Positions 18,970 to 29,407 of a DNA stretch of 64,000 nucleotides are shown in pieces (positions within the stretch are counted from its first letter, which is position 1; every line of letters begins with the position of its first letter). The position numbers and the translations under genes are program-made. Source of the DNA: Rubrivivax sp. (GTDB lineage Bacteria > Pseudomonadota > Gammaproteobacteria > Burkholderiales > Burkholderiaceae_C). Location: positions 1-64,000 of the forward strand of contig JAIXWM010000085.1 in assembly GCA_027491255.1 (NCBI GenBank), read 5' to 3'. The notes under the pieces were generated by a model. The model had not been told where the DNA came from, ran no database searches, and worked only from the letters and a program-made list of their open reading frames with translations.

Positions 18970-19727
18970 CAATGGGCTCCCAAGGACAGGCCGAGCAGGC
19001 GCTGCTGCAGCGCCGTGTCGGCGGCCAGTTCGGCCATGGCGCCGCGGTGGACGATGCGACCGTCTTCCATGACGGCCACCGTATCGCCGAGCGCACGCGC
19101 GACCTGGAAGTTCTGCTCGACGAGCAGGACGGTGGTGCGCTGGGCCTTGAGCTCGCGCAGCGCGGCGATCAGGTTGCCGACGATGGCCGGCGCCAGGCCC
19201 TTGCTCGGCTCGTCGATCAGCAGCAGGCGGCGCGGCTCGACGATGGCGCGGCCGATCGCCAGCATCTGCTTCTGCCCGCCGCTGAGCTTGCCGGCCGGGT
19301 AGAGCCAGAACTTGCGCAGGGCCGGAAACAGGCTGAAGATCCACTCGAGGCGGGCGCTGTCGAGCTCACCCGCATGGCGCGCGCCGCGCGCGGCCAGCAC
19401 CATGTTCTCCTGCACGGTCAGGTCGGTGAATATGCCCATGGCCTCGGGCACGTAGGCGATGCCCAGGCGGGCGATGTCGGGGGTGGGCATCGAATGCAGC
19501 GCCTGGCCGGCAAAGCCGATCTCTCCCCGGCTGGCAGGCCACAGGCCCATCACCGTGCGCAGCGTGGTCGTCTTGCCGGCGCCGTTGCGGCCCAGCAGCA
19601 TCGTCACCTGGCCCTCGGGCACCTCGAGGTCGATCCCGTGCAGGATGTGGTACGCGCCGATGTGCGTGTGCACGCCGCGCAGCGACAGCAGCGCGAGGTC
19701 GGCGCCGGACGGCATCGTGGGGTTCAT
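18969..19727 (-). CDS. livF: Branched-chain-type ABC transporter ATPase LivF
   Basis: 252 residues. Complete ABC ATPase: Walker A GRNGAGKTT (about 45-53), Q-loop region GIAYVPEAMGIF, signature LSGGQKQMLAIGRA, Walker B LLLIDEPSKGLAP, H-loop in VLLVEQNF (Gln-Asn in place of the usual His, as is normal for LivF). Powers import with LivG. Start ATG 19727 overlaps the livG stop by four bases. Confidence 0.93.
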   Translation of the reverse strand: MNPTMPSGADLALLSLRGVHTHIGAYHILHGIDLEVPEGQVTMLLGRNGAGKTTTLRTVMGLWPASRGEIGFAGQALHSMPTPDIARLGIAYVPEAMGIFTDLTVQENMVLAARGARHAGELDSARLEWIFSLFPALRKFWLYPAGKLSGGQKQMLAIGRAIVEPRRLLLIDEPSKGLAPAIVGNLIAALRELKAQRTTVLLVEQNFQVARALGDTVAVMEDGRIVHRGAMAELAADTALQQRLLGLSLGAH

Positions 19728-20509
19728 GGCACTGCTTCTTCCTCGGCCGCGAGTCCGAGGTAGGCCTGCTGCACCACGGGCGAGGCGATGACCTCGGCCG
19801 GGGCGCCGTCGGCCACGAGGCGGCCGTTGTGCAGCACGACGATGCGGTCGGACAGCTCACGCACCACGTCCATCTTGTGCTCGACGAGCAGGATGGTTCG
19901 GTCGCGCCGCGCCTTGAGCGCGCGGATCAGGTCGAGCACGACCGGCGCGTCGTCCAGGCTCATGCCCGCGGTCGGCTCGTCGAACATGTAGACCTTGGGG
20001 TCGAGCGCCATCAGCAGCGCGACCTCAAGCTTGCGCTGGTCGCCGTGCGGCAGCGAGGCCGCCGGCTGGTCCACGCGGTCGCCGAGATGCACCTGGTGCA
20101 GCAGGTCGCGCGCCTGTGCGATCCAGTCGGCCCGGTCGAGCCAGACCTTGAACAGATCGAGCCCGCCGAGGCGACCACCGCCGGCGCGGCCCTGCTCGCG
20201 CGCCTGCACCGCCAGGCGCACGTTCTCGAGCACGCTCAGGTTCGGGAAGAGCTGCGTGAGCTGGAAGGCGCGGCCGAGGCCGCGGCGCGTGCGCAGCGGC
20301 GCCGGCAGGCGCGTCAGGTCCTCGCCGTCGAGCAGCACCCGGCCGGCGCTGGCCTGCAGCTGACCGCTGATCAGGTTGAAGTAGGTCGTCTTGCCGGCCC
20401 CGTTGGGCCCGACGATGGAGGTCAGCGTGCCGGGCTCGAAACGGCACGACACGGCGTCGACGGCCACATGGCCGCCGAACCGGATCGTCAGATCGACAGT
20501 CTCGAGCAC
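19724..20509 (-). CDS. livG: Branched-chain-type ABC transporter ATPase LivG
   Basis: 261 residues starting at GTG 20509. Walker A GPNGAGKTTYFN, the LivG-type stretch RTRRGLGRAFQLTQLFPNLSVLENV, signature-like SLPHGDQRKLEVALLMA (degenerate LSHGDQ form usual in LivG), Walker B MFDEPTAGMS and the His switch in LLVEHKMDVV. Sixteen bases separate it from livK upstream, and it overlaps livF downstream. Second nucleotide-binding subunit of the importer. Confidence 0.93.
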   Translation of the reverse strand: MLETVDLTIRFGGHVAVDAVSCRFEPGTLTSIVGPNGAGKTTYFNLISGQLQASAGRVLLDGEDLTRLPAPLRTRRGLGRAFQLTQLFPNLSVLENVRLAVQAREQGRAGGGRLGGLDLFKVWLDRADWIAQARDLLHQVHLGDRVDQPAASLPHGDQRKLEVALLMALDPKVYMFDEPTAGMSLDDAPVVLDLIRALKARRDRTILLVEHKMDVVRELSDRIVVLHNGRLVADGAPAEVIASPVVQQAYLGLAAEEEAVP

Positions 20510-20525
20510 GGCTCGCCGGGCGCGT

Positions 20526-21770
20526 TCAGCGCTTGTTGCGCACCGGGATCTGCAGCTCCTCGGCCTTGATCACGCGCACGAGCTCGGGCACGCCCCAGGC
20601 GAAGGCCGGGTCGTTCTTGATGCGGAAGTGGTACATGTCCTGCATCGCCTGGTGATCTTCCTTGCGGAAGGTCATCCGGCCCTTGGGCGTCTCGAAGCTC
20701 ATGCCGGCCATGGTGGAGATCAGCCGCTCGGTGGCGGTGTCGCCGTTGGTCTTCTTCAGGGCCTCGACCACGGCCAGCGCCGCGCTCATGCCCCCGGCGG
20801 TGAAGAAGTCCGGCGGTTCCTTGTAGCGGCTGAAGTGGTTGGTCACCAGCCAGTCGTTGATCGGGTTCTTCGGGATCCCGAAGTAGTAGTACAGCGCGCC
20901 TTCCATGCCGGGGAAGTTCTTGTAGGCCACCATCGCCGGCAGGATGTTGCCGCCGGTGGCGAGCTCGATGCCGAAGCGCCGCTTCAGGTCCAGGTCGGCG
21001 ATCTTGGGGAAGGGCGTGGGCGACCCCGCCCAGCCCACCGAGAGGAACTTGCGCCCGGGCTGGTCCTTGAGCTTGTCGATGATGCGCTGCAGGCCGGCGG
21101 TGAAGTCGGTCGTGCCCAGCGGCAGGTATTCCTCGTGGACGATCTTCGCGTTCTTGGTGAATTCCTTGACCGCCTTGACGCCGTCGCGGCCGAAGGCGTT
21201 GTCGTTGGCCAGGGTGGCGACGACGTTGCCCGCCTGGTCCAGCGCTGCGGCGTTGGCCGCGGCGTCCTGGCTGCTGTTGCGGCCGGTGCGGAAGATGTAG
21301 CGGTTCCAGCGCTCTCCGGTGATCGAGTCCGCCACGGCGGGTTCCACGAGCAGGATCTTCTTGTATTCCTCGGCCACCGGCAGCATGGCCAGCGCCACCG
21401 GGCTCGCCGTCGTGCCCACGGCGATGTCGACCTTGTCGTCGGCGTAAGCCTGGGCCAGCACGGCCTTGCCCACGTCGGGCTTGGTCTGGTCGTCTTTCTC
21501 GATGACGACGATCTTGCGTCCAGCCACCGTCATCGTGCCGCCCGTGGCGTACTCCAGGCCCATGTTGAAGCCGATGACGGTCTGCTTGGCGTAGGCCTCG
21601 AGAGGACCGGTCTTGCCGACGATGAGCGCAATCTTCACGTCGGGCCGGGCCTGGGACAGGGCCACGGCAGGCAAAGCGGCCGCCACGGCGGCCGCGGCAG
21701 CCAGGGTCAGCGCGCGGCGGCGCGGCAGGGCGCGCGCATGGTGCGCGGGGGAGCGGGGAGAAAGGGCCAT
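20526..21770 (-). CDS. livK: ABC transporter periplasmic substrate-binding protein (LivK-like)
   Basis: 414 residues. Residues 1-38 are a signal peptide with an Arg-rich start (ALPRRRALTLAAAAAVAAALPAVALSQA). The mature protein has the type-1 periplasmic fold of family Peripla_BP_6: VKIALIVGKTGPLEAYAKQ, IVVIEKDDQTKPD, GTTASPVALAMLPVAEE, then DNAFGRDGVKAVKEF. Conserved pieces resemble binding proteins for amides and aromatic acids as much as for amino acids. First gene of the operon; ATG 21770 has AGGAGA at good distance. A sigma-54 promoter lies about 85 bases upstream. Confidence 0.92.
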   Translation of the reverse strand: MALSPRSPAHHARALPRRRALTLAAAAAVAAALPAVALSQARPDVKIALIVGKTGPLEAYAKQTVIGFNMGLEYATGGTMTVAGRKIVVIEKDDQTKPDVGKAVLAQAYADDKVDIAVGTTASPVALAMLPVAEEYKKILLVEPAVADSITGERWNRYIFRTGRNSSQDAAANAAALDQAGNVVATLANDNAFGRDGVKAVKEFTKNAKIVHEEYLPLGTTDFTAGLQRIIDKLKDQPGRKFLSVGWAGSPTPFPKIADLDLKRRFGIELATGGNILPAMVAYKNFPGMEGALYYYFGIPKNPINDWLVTNHFSRYKEPPDFFTAGGMSAALAVVEALKKTNGDTATERLISTMAGMSFETPKGRMTFRKEDHQAMQDMYHFRIKNDPAFAWGVPELVRVIKAEELQIPVRNKR

Positions 21771-21853
21771 GAAGGATCTCCTGGATGAGTCGCCGACGCA
21801 CCGGTCGGCCAACAGGATGGGCCGACGCCTGCGTGCAGGGGCCTCGTGTCTGC

Positions 21854-21868
21854 GCAAGCACCATGCCA
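21854..21868 (-). promoter_or_regulatory. Sigma-54 (-24/-12) promoter of the liv operon
   Basis: On the minus strand the sequence TGGCATGGTGCTTGC matches the RpoN consensus TGGCACGR-N3-TTGC in 14 of its 15 positions (N counted as match), with the GG and GC doublets at exact spacing. It points to livK, leaving a leader of about 70 bases. A sigma-54 activator gene lies about 1 kb upstream, supporting function. Transcription start is inferred near 21842. Confidence 0.8.
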
Positions 21869-21987
21869 GGAGCCGGATATCGAGGGCCCACCCTCGATTT
21901 CGCCAAAGATGAGGCGCCCGACCGCCGGTTTGCGGACCGGACGGACAAGAAATGCCGAGGTTGGGTCCCGTTCAAGACCACGAAGTG

Positions 21988-22043
21988 CCTGAAATTCAGA
22001 CGACAACCTGAAATTCAGACACCGCATACTGTCTTGAAGACAG
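21988..22043. promoter_or_regulatory. Upstream activator sites: three tandem palindromes
   Basis: Two exact copies of the 14-mer cctgaaattcagac (21988-22001 and 22007-22020) each contain the perfect palindrome CTGAAATTCAG; a third palindrome, CTGTCTTGAAGACAG, follows at 22029-22043. Centres are 19 and 23 bases apart, about two helical turns. They lie roughly 150-200 bases upstream of the inferred sigma-54 start, the usual place for enhancer-binding proteins. The likely binder is the Fis-type HTH activator encoded at 22905-24500 (inference). The rest of the 327-base gap 21771-22097 contains the promoter and leader only. Confidence 0.7.
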
Positions 22044-22097
22044 ACACACAGACCGGGTACGCGATGCGGGGTCGGGCGCGGCGCCCGATGGCCGCCC

Positions 22098-22823
22098 TCA
22101 CTCTGCCTGCGGCCCGAACCCGAGCAGCAAGTCCGCCAGTTCCTGTGGATGGTCGACCATGGGCGCGTGCCCCCAGGCGCGCTCGATCACGGTCCAGCCC
22201 GGCAGGCTGCGCGCGCGTTGCCGCGCCGTGGCGATCGTCGGGTAGGCCGGGTCGGCGCAATCGATGAACAGGCGCGGCAGACGCGCCAGGCGAGCGGCGT
22301 CGAAATGCAGCGGCTCGCGGTAGGGCCCGAAGGGATGGGGAACCTGGCGGCGCAACAGCCACTCGCGGTCGGCTCCCTGGAGCCCGAAGCCCGCGGGGTC
22401 GGGCGGTGGCAGCGCGCCGCCATGCGCTGCGGCGAGTGCCGTGCGGTCGGCCACGACCTGCGGCGCATGCGGACTGCTCCAGCTCTCGCCCGGCAACGGG
22501 ATCGCGGCATCGACGTGCACCACGCCGCGCAGCGCAAGCCCCTCCTCCAGCAGGCGGTCGGCCGCGCCGGTGACGACGATGCCGCCGTAGCTGTGACCCA
22601 CCAGGACCAGCTCGCGCAGTTCCTCGGCGCGCACGAGGCCCAGGACATCGGCAATGTGGGTGCGCAGCCCGATGGAGGGGCCGAGCAGGTGCGCGCGCTC
22701 ACCGACCCCGGTGAGCGTGACGGCATGCACCTCGTGCCCGGCGCCGCGCAGCAGCGGCAGCACCCGGCGCCAGATCCAGGCCCCTCCCCAGGCGCCATGG
22801 ACGAGGACGATTGCAGGTTTCAT
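22098..22823 (-). CDS. Alpha/beta hydrolase (plant-esterase-like)
   Basis: 241 residues, no signal peptide. Landmarks: IVLVHGAWGGAWIWRRV (oxyanion region), GVGERAHLL, nucleophile LVGHSYGGIVV (Ser), FIDCADPAYP and catalytic His in GHAPMVDHPQ. The overall pattern resembles the salicylate-esterase/hydroxynitrile-lyase-like group found widely in bacteria. It lies between the activator gene and the sigma-54-controlled liv operon, same strand, so it may process the imported compound or the inducer (inference). ATG 22823; no strong ribosome site seen. Confidence 0.85.
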   Translation of the reverse strand: MKPAIVLVHGAWGGAWIWRRVLPLLRGAGHEVHAVTLTGVGERAHLLGPSIGLRTHIADVLGLVRAEELRELVLVGHSYGGIVVTGAADRLLEEGLALRGVVHVDAAIPLPGESWSSPHAPQVVADRTALAAAHGGALPPPDPAGFGLQGADREWLLRRQVPHPFGPYREPLHFDAARLARLPRLFIDCADPAYPTIATARQRARSLPGWTVIERAWGHAPMVDHPQELADLLLGFGPQAE

Positions 22824-22904
22824 CGGTTGGTCTCCGAGGGTTCGTCGAGAAATGGACAGGCCAGGACGCGAAGGGGGGCGGCCCGCACGACAAGGACGCC
22901 GGGG

Positions 22905-24500
<1,596 letters not shown>

Positions 24501-24742
24501 CGCCCGCCGATTCTGCGCCAGCCGCTCGGGCGCGCCTCTGAACGACCGCGCGCCACCGCTGCGGGCAGCACTCACGAGCAGTGATTGCTGACTTGCGTTC
24601 ACCGCGCCTGCCCCCCAAACTCCGCACCATCGTCGCACCCGACAGGGCGCGGGGATGACTGCAATCAAGGCGTCGGCATGGAGGCTGCGGCAGGCCGGCG
24701 CGGAATCTTGCGGCGCCGCACACTCGCACAAGGATGATGCCG

Positions 24743-25744
24743 ATGACTTCACACAGCGACCTCGTGCCCCTGACCAGCGCGGCCGGCCTGCCGATCGCGC
24801 GCATGCGCACGGTCTTTCGACCGGCCGATGTCGTGAAGCGCCTGGACAAGCTGCCGGCGCGCGAGCACGAACACCTGCGTCACACCTACGAGCGCATGCT
24901 CGAGAAGGGCCCCGAGCGCTTCCAGGTCAAGCCCGCCGGACTGCCGGCGATGGACCACCTGTACGAGGAACTGCCGAATTTCCACCCGGCGCTGGACGAC
25001 CTGAAGCGCCAGATCGCGCTGTGCCAGGACAGCGGTGACGCGCTCGAGGTCACGCCGATGCTGCTGCTGGGTCCGCCCGGGGTGGGCAAGACGCACTTCG
25101 CGCGCGCGGTGGCGCAACTGCTGGGCACGGGCATGGGCTTCGTGAGCATGAGCAGCCTGACCGCCGGCTGGGTCCTCAGCGGCGCGTCGAGCCAATGGAA
25201 GGGCGCGCGCCCGGGCAAGGTCTTCGAGACCCTGGTGGACGGGGCCTACGCGAACCCCGTCATGGTGGTCGACGAGATCGACAAGGCCCGCGGCGAGCAC
25301 GCCTACGATCCGCTGGGCGCCCTGTACAGCCTGCTCGAGCAGGACACCGCGGGGACCTTCACCGACGAATTCGCAGAGGTGCCGATCGACGCGAGCCAGC
25401 TCATCTGGGTGGCCACCGCCAACGAGGAGCGCGCCATCCCCGAGCCCATCCTGAACCGGATGAACGTCTACGAAGTGCAGTTGCCCGACCGCGACGCTGC
25501 GCGCGCGATCGCGCGGCGCCTGCACGCCGGCATCCGCGCCGTCCACGACTGGGGTCGGCGCTTCGAGCCCGAGCCGAACGACGAGGTGCTCGACGCACTG
25601 GCTGCGCTCGCCCCGCGCGAGATGCGGCGCGCGCTGATGACTGCCTTCGGCAATGCACGCCTGGATGGCCGCCACCGCATCGAGATGCGCGACCTGCCTG
25701 CGGGCAGCAACGCCCGGCGCAGCCCGATCGGCTTCATGCACTGA
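24743..25744 (+). CDS. Lon-like AAA ATPase lacking a protease domain
   Basis: 333 residues. N-terminal helical part (to about 90), then an AAA+ module: Walker A GPPGVGKTHFARA, Walker B VMVVDEIDKA, sensor region IWVATANEE, arginine-finger area EPILNRMNVYEVQLPDR, and the C-terminal lid. The module resembles the ATPase core of Lon, but neither the Lon N-domain nor the Ser-Lys protease domain is present. It probably remodels an unknown partner. Start chosen at ATG 24743 because AAGGA lies 8 bases upstream; ATGs at 24734 and 24737 sit on top of that site. Divergent from the sigma-54 activator gene. Confidence 0.8.
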   Translation: MTSHSDLVPLTSAAGLPIARMRTVFRPADVVKRLDKLPAREHEHLRHTYERMLEKGPERFQVKPAGLPAMDHLYEELPNFHPALDDLKRQIALCQDSGDALEVTPMLLLGPPGVGKTHFARAVAQLLGTGMGFVSMSSLTAGWVLSGASSQWKGARPGKVFETLVDGAYANPVMVVDEIDKARGEHAYDPLGALYSLLEQDTAGTFTDEFAEVPIDASQLIWVATANEERAIPEPILNRMNVYEVQLPDRDAARAIARRLHAGIRAVHDWGRRFEPEPNDEVLDALAALAPREMRRALMTAFGNARLDGRHRIEMRDLPAGSNARRSPIGFMH

Positions 25745-25778
25745 CCCCGCAGCCCTGGCCCGGGCCCGTACCCGGGAG

Positions 25779-26489
25779 TCACCGCGGCCGGAAAGCCCGC
25801 AGCCGCGGCAGGTCGAGCACGCGTACGCCGCCGTACTCCACACGGATCAGCCCGTGGCCCGCCAGCGCCGCGAGCGCCTCGTTCACGCGCTGGCGCGACA
25901 AGCCCACCAGGTAGCCGAGTTCCTGCTGGGTGATGCGCAGCAGACTGCCCACGCCCGGGTACAGCACCGGGTGGAAGAGCTGCGCGAGACTGCCGGCCAC
26001 GCGGCTCTCGGGGTCGGTCTGGCGGTCGATCTCACGCGCGGCGATGAACTGGCCCAGGCGCTCATTGAGCAGGTTCATCACGCTGCGGTTGAAAGGGATG
26101 CTGCTGTCGAGCAGGGCGTGAAAGTCCTCGATCGGCAAACCGGCGACGACACTGCTGCGCAAGGCCTCGATGTTGTAGCGGTAGGGCTCGCGCTTGAGCA
26201 GCGTGCCCTCGCCGAACCAGGCCCCCGAAGGAATGCCGGTGTAGGTGATGGTGCCACCCGCGGCCGTGTCGTTGCTCATCTTCAGCAGGCCGTCGACGAC
26301 GCCGAACCAGAAGGTGGGCGGGCGGCCGAAACGGATGATGCGCTCGCCCGGTCGCACAGGGGCCACGCGCAGCGCCCGCGCGGCCTGCTCGCGGTCGGCG
26401 TCGCAAAGAACGCCCAGCCACGGGATTCCAGCGAGTTCGGTCTCGGAAGCGGGCCGCGCGCGTTCGAGGACAGGGTTGTTGATCGGCAT
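25779..26489 (-). CDS. Crp/Fnr-family transcriptional regulator
   Basis: About 236 residues. The N-terminal cyclic-nucleotide-like beta-barrel (APVRPGERIIRFGRPPTFWFGVVDGLLKM, GEGTLL) leads through a dimerisation helix to a C-terminal winged HTH (LRITQQELGYLVGLSRQRVNEALAAL) with the Crp recognition helix pattern. No cysteine cluster of the FNR type is seen, so it is unlikely to be an oxygen sensor. Divergent from the acyl-CoA ligase/liv operon and probably its regulator (inference). ATG 26489 is chosen; longer in-frame starts at 26549 and 26591 would cover the presumed operator region. Confidence 0.85.
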   Translation of the reverse strand: MPINNPVLERARPASETELAGIPWLGVLCDADREQAARALRVAPVRPGERIIRFGRPPTFWFGVVDGLLKMSNDTAAGGTITYTGIPSGAWFGEGTLLKREPYRYNIEALRSSVVAGLPIEDFHALLDSSIPFNRSVMNLLNERLGQFIAAREIDRQTDPESRVAGSLAQLFHPVLYPGVGSLLRITQQELGYLVGLSRQRVNEALAALAGHGLIRVEYGGVRVLDLPRLRAFRPR

Positions 26490-26528
26490 CAAGACTACGG
26501 GAAACTCCCCCCCGTAAAAACCCCAGGA

Positions 26529-26546
26529 TTGTCGCCACAAGGACAA
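26529..26546. promoter_or_regulatory. Candidate operator for the Crp/Fnr regulator
   Basis: Inverted repeat TTGTC-N8-GACAA in the 171-base gap between the Crp/Fnr gene and the divergent CoA-ligase operon. Half-sites resemble, but do not match, the TGTGA/TTGAT half-sites of Crp and Fnr. A second short palindrome, CGCATATTGCG, lies nearby at about 26586-26596. Weak evidence, based on position and symmetry only. Confidence 0.25.
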
Positions 26547-26660
26547 CATGGCGTCAAACAGATCTCTAGCATGCCATGACGAACAGCGCATATTGCGTGA
26601 CGGCGGCGGTCCGGCCCTCGATCACAGCCTGCTCGCTTTGCGGCACGCCAGGAGACACCC

Positions 26661-28607
26661 TTGGAGACGACCTTTCCGCGCCTGATGCTCGAGCACGCAC
26701 GGGCCCGTCCCGACGCGCCAGCGCTGCGCGAGAAGGAGTACGGCATCTGGCAGACGACGACCTGGCGCGCGTTGACCGAAGCGGTGCGCGCACTGGCCTG
26801 CGGCTTGGCTGAAGCCGGCCTCGGGCGCGGGCAGCATCTGGTCATCGTGGGCGACAACCGGCCGCGCCTGTACGCCTGCATGCTCGCGGCCCAGGCCCTG
26901 GGCGCGATCCCCGTGCCGCTGTACCAGGATGCGGCCGCCGCCGAAATGGTCTTTCCGATCAACAACGCCGACGTCGCTCACGCCGTCGTCGAAGATCAGG
27001 AGCAGGTCGACAAGCTCATCGAGATCCGCGCCCAGTGCCCGCAACTTGCGCGCATCTGGTACGACGATCCGCGCGGCCTGCGCAAGTACAGCGAGCCGGG
27101 GCTCGACGCGATCGACGCCTTGCTGCGGGCCGGGCAGGCCCGCCTGCAGCGCGAGCCAGGCTTCTTCGACGAGGCCGTCGCCCAGGTGCAGTCACAGGAT
27201 GTGGCGGCGATGTTCTTCACCTCGGGCACCACCGGCAACCCCAAGGGCGTGGTGCACACGCACCGCTCGCTGCTGGACCGCGCGCGCGCTGGGGCTGACT
27301 TCGACAAACTCACCGCGGCCGAAGAGGTGCTGGCCTACCTGCCGCCAGCCTGGATCGGCCAGAACATCTTCAGCTACGCCCAGTGGCTGGCCTGCGGCTA
27401 TGTCGTCAACTGCCCCGAGTCGGGCGCCACGGTCTCGATCGACATGAAGGAGATCGGACCCACCTACTACTTCGCGCCGCCGCGAGTCTTCGAAGGCCTG
27501 CTGACAAGCGTGACCATCCGCATGGAGGACGCGGGGGCCCTCAAGCAGTGGCTCTACAAGACCTTCATGCGGGTGGCGCGACGGGTCGGTCCCGACCGCA
27601 TGGACGGCAAGCCCGTGTCCTTGGTCGACGGGCTGAAGTGGCGCCTGGGCGACCTGCTGGTCTACGGGCCGTTGCGCAACACGCTGGGCCTGTCGCGGCT
27701 GCGCGTGGCCTACACCGCTGGCGAGGCCATCGGCCCGGACCTCTTCACCTTCTACCGATCCATCGGCATCAACCTCAAGCAGCTCTACGGCTCCACCGAG
27801 ACGGCCGTCTTCGTGTGCCTGCAGCCCGACCACGAGGCGCGCGCCGACACCGTGGGCGTGCCCATCACCGGCGTGGAGATCCAGGTTGCGGCCAACGGCG
27901 AGATCCTGATCAAGAGTGCCGGCCTGCTCAAGGAGTACTACAAGAACCCCAAGGCCACGGCCGAGGTGCTGACGCCTGAGGGCTGGTACCACACAGGCGA
28001 CGCCGGCTTCCTCGACAGCCACGGCCACCTGAAGATCATCGACCGCGCCAAGGACGTGGGCCGCCTCATGGGCGGCGCCCACGACGGCGCGATGTTCGCC
28101 CCCAAGTACGTGGAGAACAAGCTCAAGTTCTTCCCCTACATCAAGGAGGCGGTGGCTTTCGGCGACAAGCGCGAGAAGGTCTGCGCCTTCGTCAACATCG
28201 ACTTCGAGGCGGTGGGCAACTGGGCCGAGCGGCGCAACCTGTCCTATGCCGGCTACACCGACCTCGCCTGCAAGCCCGAGGTGCTGGAGTTGGTACGCGA
28301 GTGTGTCGAGAAGGTCAACGCCGACCTCGCGCAGGACGACAAGCTTGCCGGCAGCCAGATCAGCCGCTTCCTCGTGCTGCACAAGGAGCTCGACGCCGAC
28401 GACGGCGAGCTGACGCGCACACGCAAGGTGCGGCGCGGCTACATCGGCGACAAGTTCCAGGTGCTGGTGGACGCGCTGTACGGCGGCCGCAGCGAGCAGT
28501 TCATCGAGACCGCGGTGAAGTTCGAGGACGGGCGCAGCGGCAGCGTCAGCGCGACGCTGAAGATCGTCGACGCGAAGACCTTCGACCCCCTGCGCAAGGC
28601 GGCCTGA
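26661..28607 (+). CDS. AMP-forming acyl-CoA ligase (long-chain fatty-acid/aryl type)
   Basis: 648 residues. AMP-binding motifs: P-loop MFFTSGTTGNPKGVVHTH, the A5-like LKQLYGSTETAVF, the A7 motif EGWYHTGDAGFLD and hinge KIIDRAKDVGRLMGG. The enzyme should activate a carboxylic acid with ATP to the acyl-AMP and then the CoA thioester. The start is TTG at 26661, supported by AGGAGA six bases upstream and lack of a better start. Two bases separate its stop from livG, so it heads an uptake-and-activation operon. Close family members accompany liv-type importers in other betaproteobacteria (recollection); substrate is likely an aromatic or long-chain acid. Confidence 0.9.
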   Translation: METTFPRLMLEHARARPDAPALREKEYGIWQTTTWRALTEAVRALACGLAEAGLGRGQHLVIVGDNRPRLYACMLAAQALGAIPVPLYQDAAAAEMVFPINNADVAHAVVEDQEQVDKLIEIRAQCPQLARIWYDDPRGLRKYSEPGLDAIDALLRAGQARLQREPGFFDEAVAQVQSQDVAAMFFTSGTTGNPKGVVHTHRSLLDRARAGADFDKLTAAEEVLAYLPPAWIGQNIFSYAQWLACGYVVNCPESGATVSIDMKEIGPTYYFAPPRVFEGLLTSVTIRMEDAGALKQWLYKTFMRVARRVGPDRMDGKPVSLVDGLKWRLGDLLVYGPLRNTLGLSRLRVAYTAGEAIGPDLFTFYRSIGINLKQLYGSTETAVFVCLQPDHEARADTVGVPITGVEIQVAANGEILIKSAGLLKEYYKNPKATAEVLTPEGWYHTGDAGFLDSHGHLKIIDRAKDVGRLMGGAHDGAMFAPKYVENKLKFFPYIKEAVAFGDKREKVCAFVNIDFEAVGNWAERRNLSYAGYTDLACKPEVLELVRECVEKVNADLAQDDKLAGSQISRFLVLHKELDADDGELTRTRKVRRGYIGDKFQVLVDALYGGRSEQFIETAVKFEDGRSGSVSATLKIVDAKTFDPLRKAA

Positions 28608-28609
28608 GC

Positions 28610-29395
28610 ATGGCAGAACGCAAGATCGGCGAGGTCATCCTCGACGTCAGGAACATCAGCCTGCGCTTCGGCGGCGTCAAGGCCCTGACCGACATCAGCT
28701 TCGACGTGCGCGAGCACGAGATCCGCGCCATCATCGGACCCAACGGCGCGGGCAAGAGTTCGATGCTGAACTGCATCAACGGGGTCTACACGCCGCAGGA
28801 GGGCTCGATCACCTTCCGCGGCCAGACCTTCGACCACATGAACTCGCGCCAGGTGGCGGAGATGGGTATCGCCCGGACCTTCCAGAATCTGGCGCTGTTC
28901 AAGGGCATGAACGTCATCGACAACATCATGTCCGGCCGCAACCTGAAGATGAAGACGAACCTCTTCCAGCAGGCCATCCGCTGGGGCGCGGCCGAGCGCG
29001 AGGAGGCCGAGCACCGCGCCTTCGTCGAGCGCATCATCGACTTCCTCGAGATCCAGGCCTGGCGCAAGACGCCGGTGGGGCGCCTGCCCTACGGACTGCA
29101 GAAGCGGGTGGACCTGGGGCGCGCGCTCGCGATGGAGCCGCAGGTGCTCCTGCTCGACGAACCCATGGCCGGCATGAACGTCGAGGAGAAGCAGGACATG
29201 TGCCGCTTCGTGCTCGACGTCAACGACGAGTTCGGCACCACCATCGTGCTGATCGAGCACGACATGGGCGTGGTGATGGACATCTCCGACCGCGTGGTCG
29301 TGCTCGACTACGGCAAGAAAATCGGCGACGGCACACCCGAGGAGGTGCGCTCGAACCCCGAAGTCATCAGCGCCTACCTGGGTACCTCGCACTGA
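28610..29395 (+). CDS. livG: Branched-chain-type ABC transporter ATPase LivG (second system)
   Basis: 261 residues. Walker A GPNGAGKSSMLN, the LivG stretch GIARTFQNLALFKGMNVIDNIM, degenerate signature LPYGLQKRVDLGRALA, Walker B LLLDEPMAGMN and His switch VLIEHDMGVVMDI. Starts at ATG 28610, directly after the ligase stop. It differs clearly from the livG at 19724-20509, so the two operons are separate systems and not a recent duplication. Confidence 0.92.
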   Translation: MAERKIGEVILDVRNISLRFGGVKALTDISFDVREHEIRAIIGPNGAGKSSMLNCINGVYTPQEGSITFRGQTFDHMNSRQVAEMGIARTFQNLALFKGMNVIDNIMSGRNLKMKTNLFQQAIRWGAAEREEAEHRAFVERIIDFLEIQAWRKTPVGRLPYGLQKRVDLGRALAMEPQVLLLDEPMAGMNVEEKQDMCRFVLDVNDEFGTTIVLIEHDMGVVMDISDRVVVLDYGKKIGDGTPEEVRSNPEVISAYLGTSH

Positions 29396-29407
29396 AGGGC
29401 ACACGCC

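Noticed and set aside
24690-24720. Possible sigma-54 promoter before the AAA ATPase gene (GGC...CTTGC)
   Set aside because: The GG and GC doublets are one base too far apart for RpoN.
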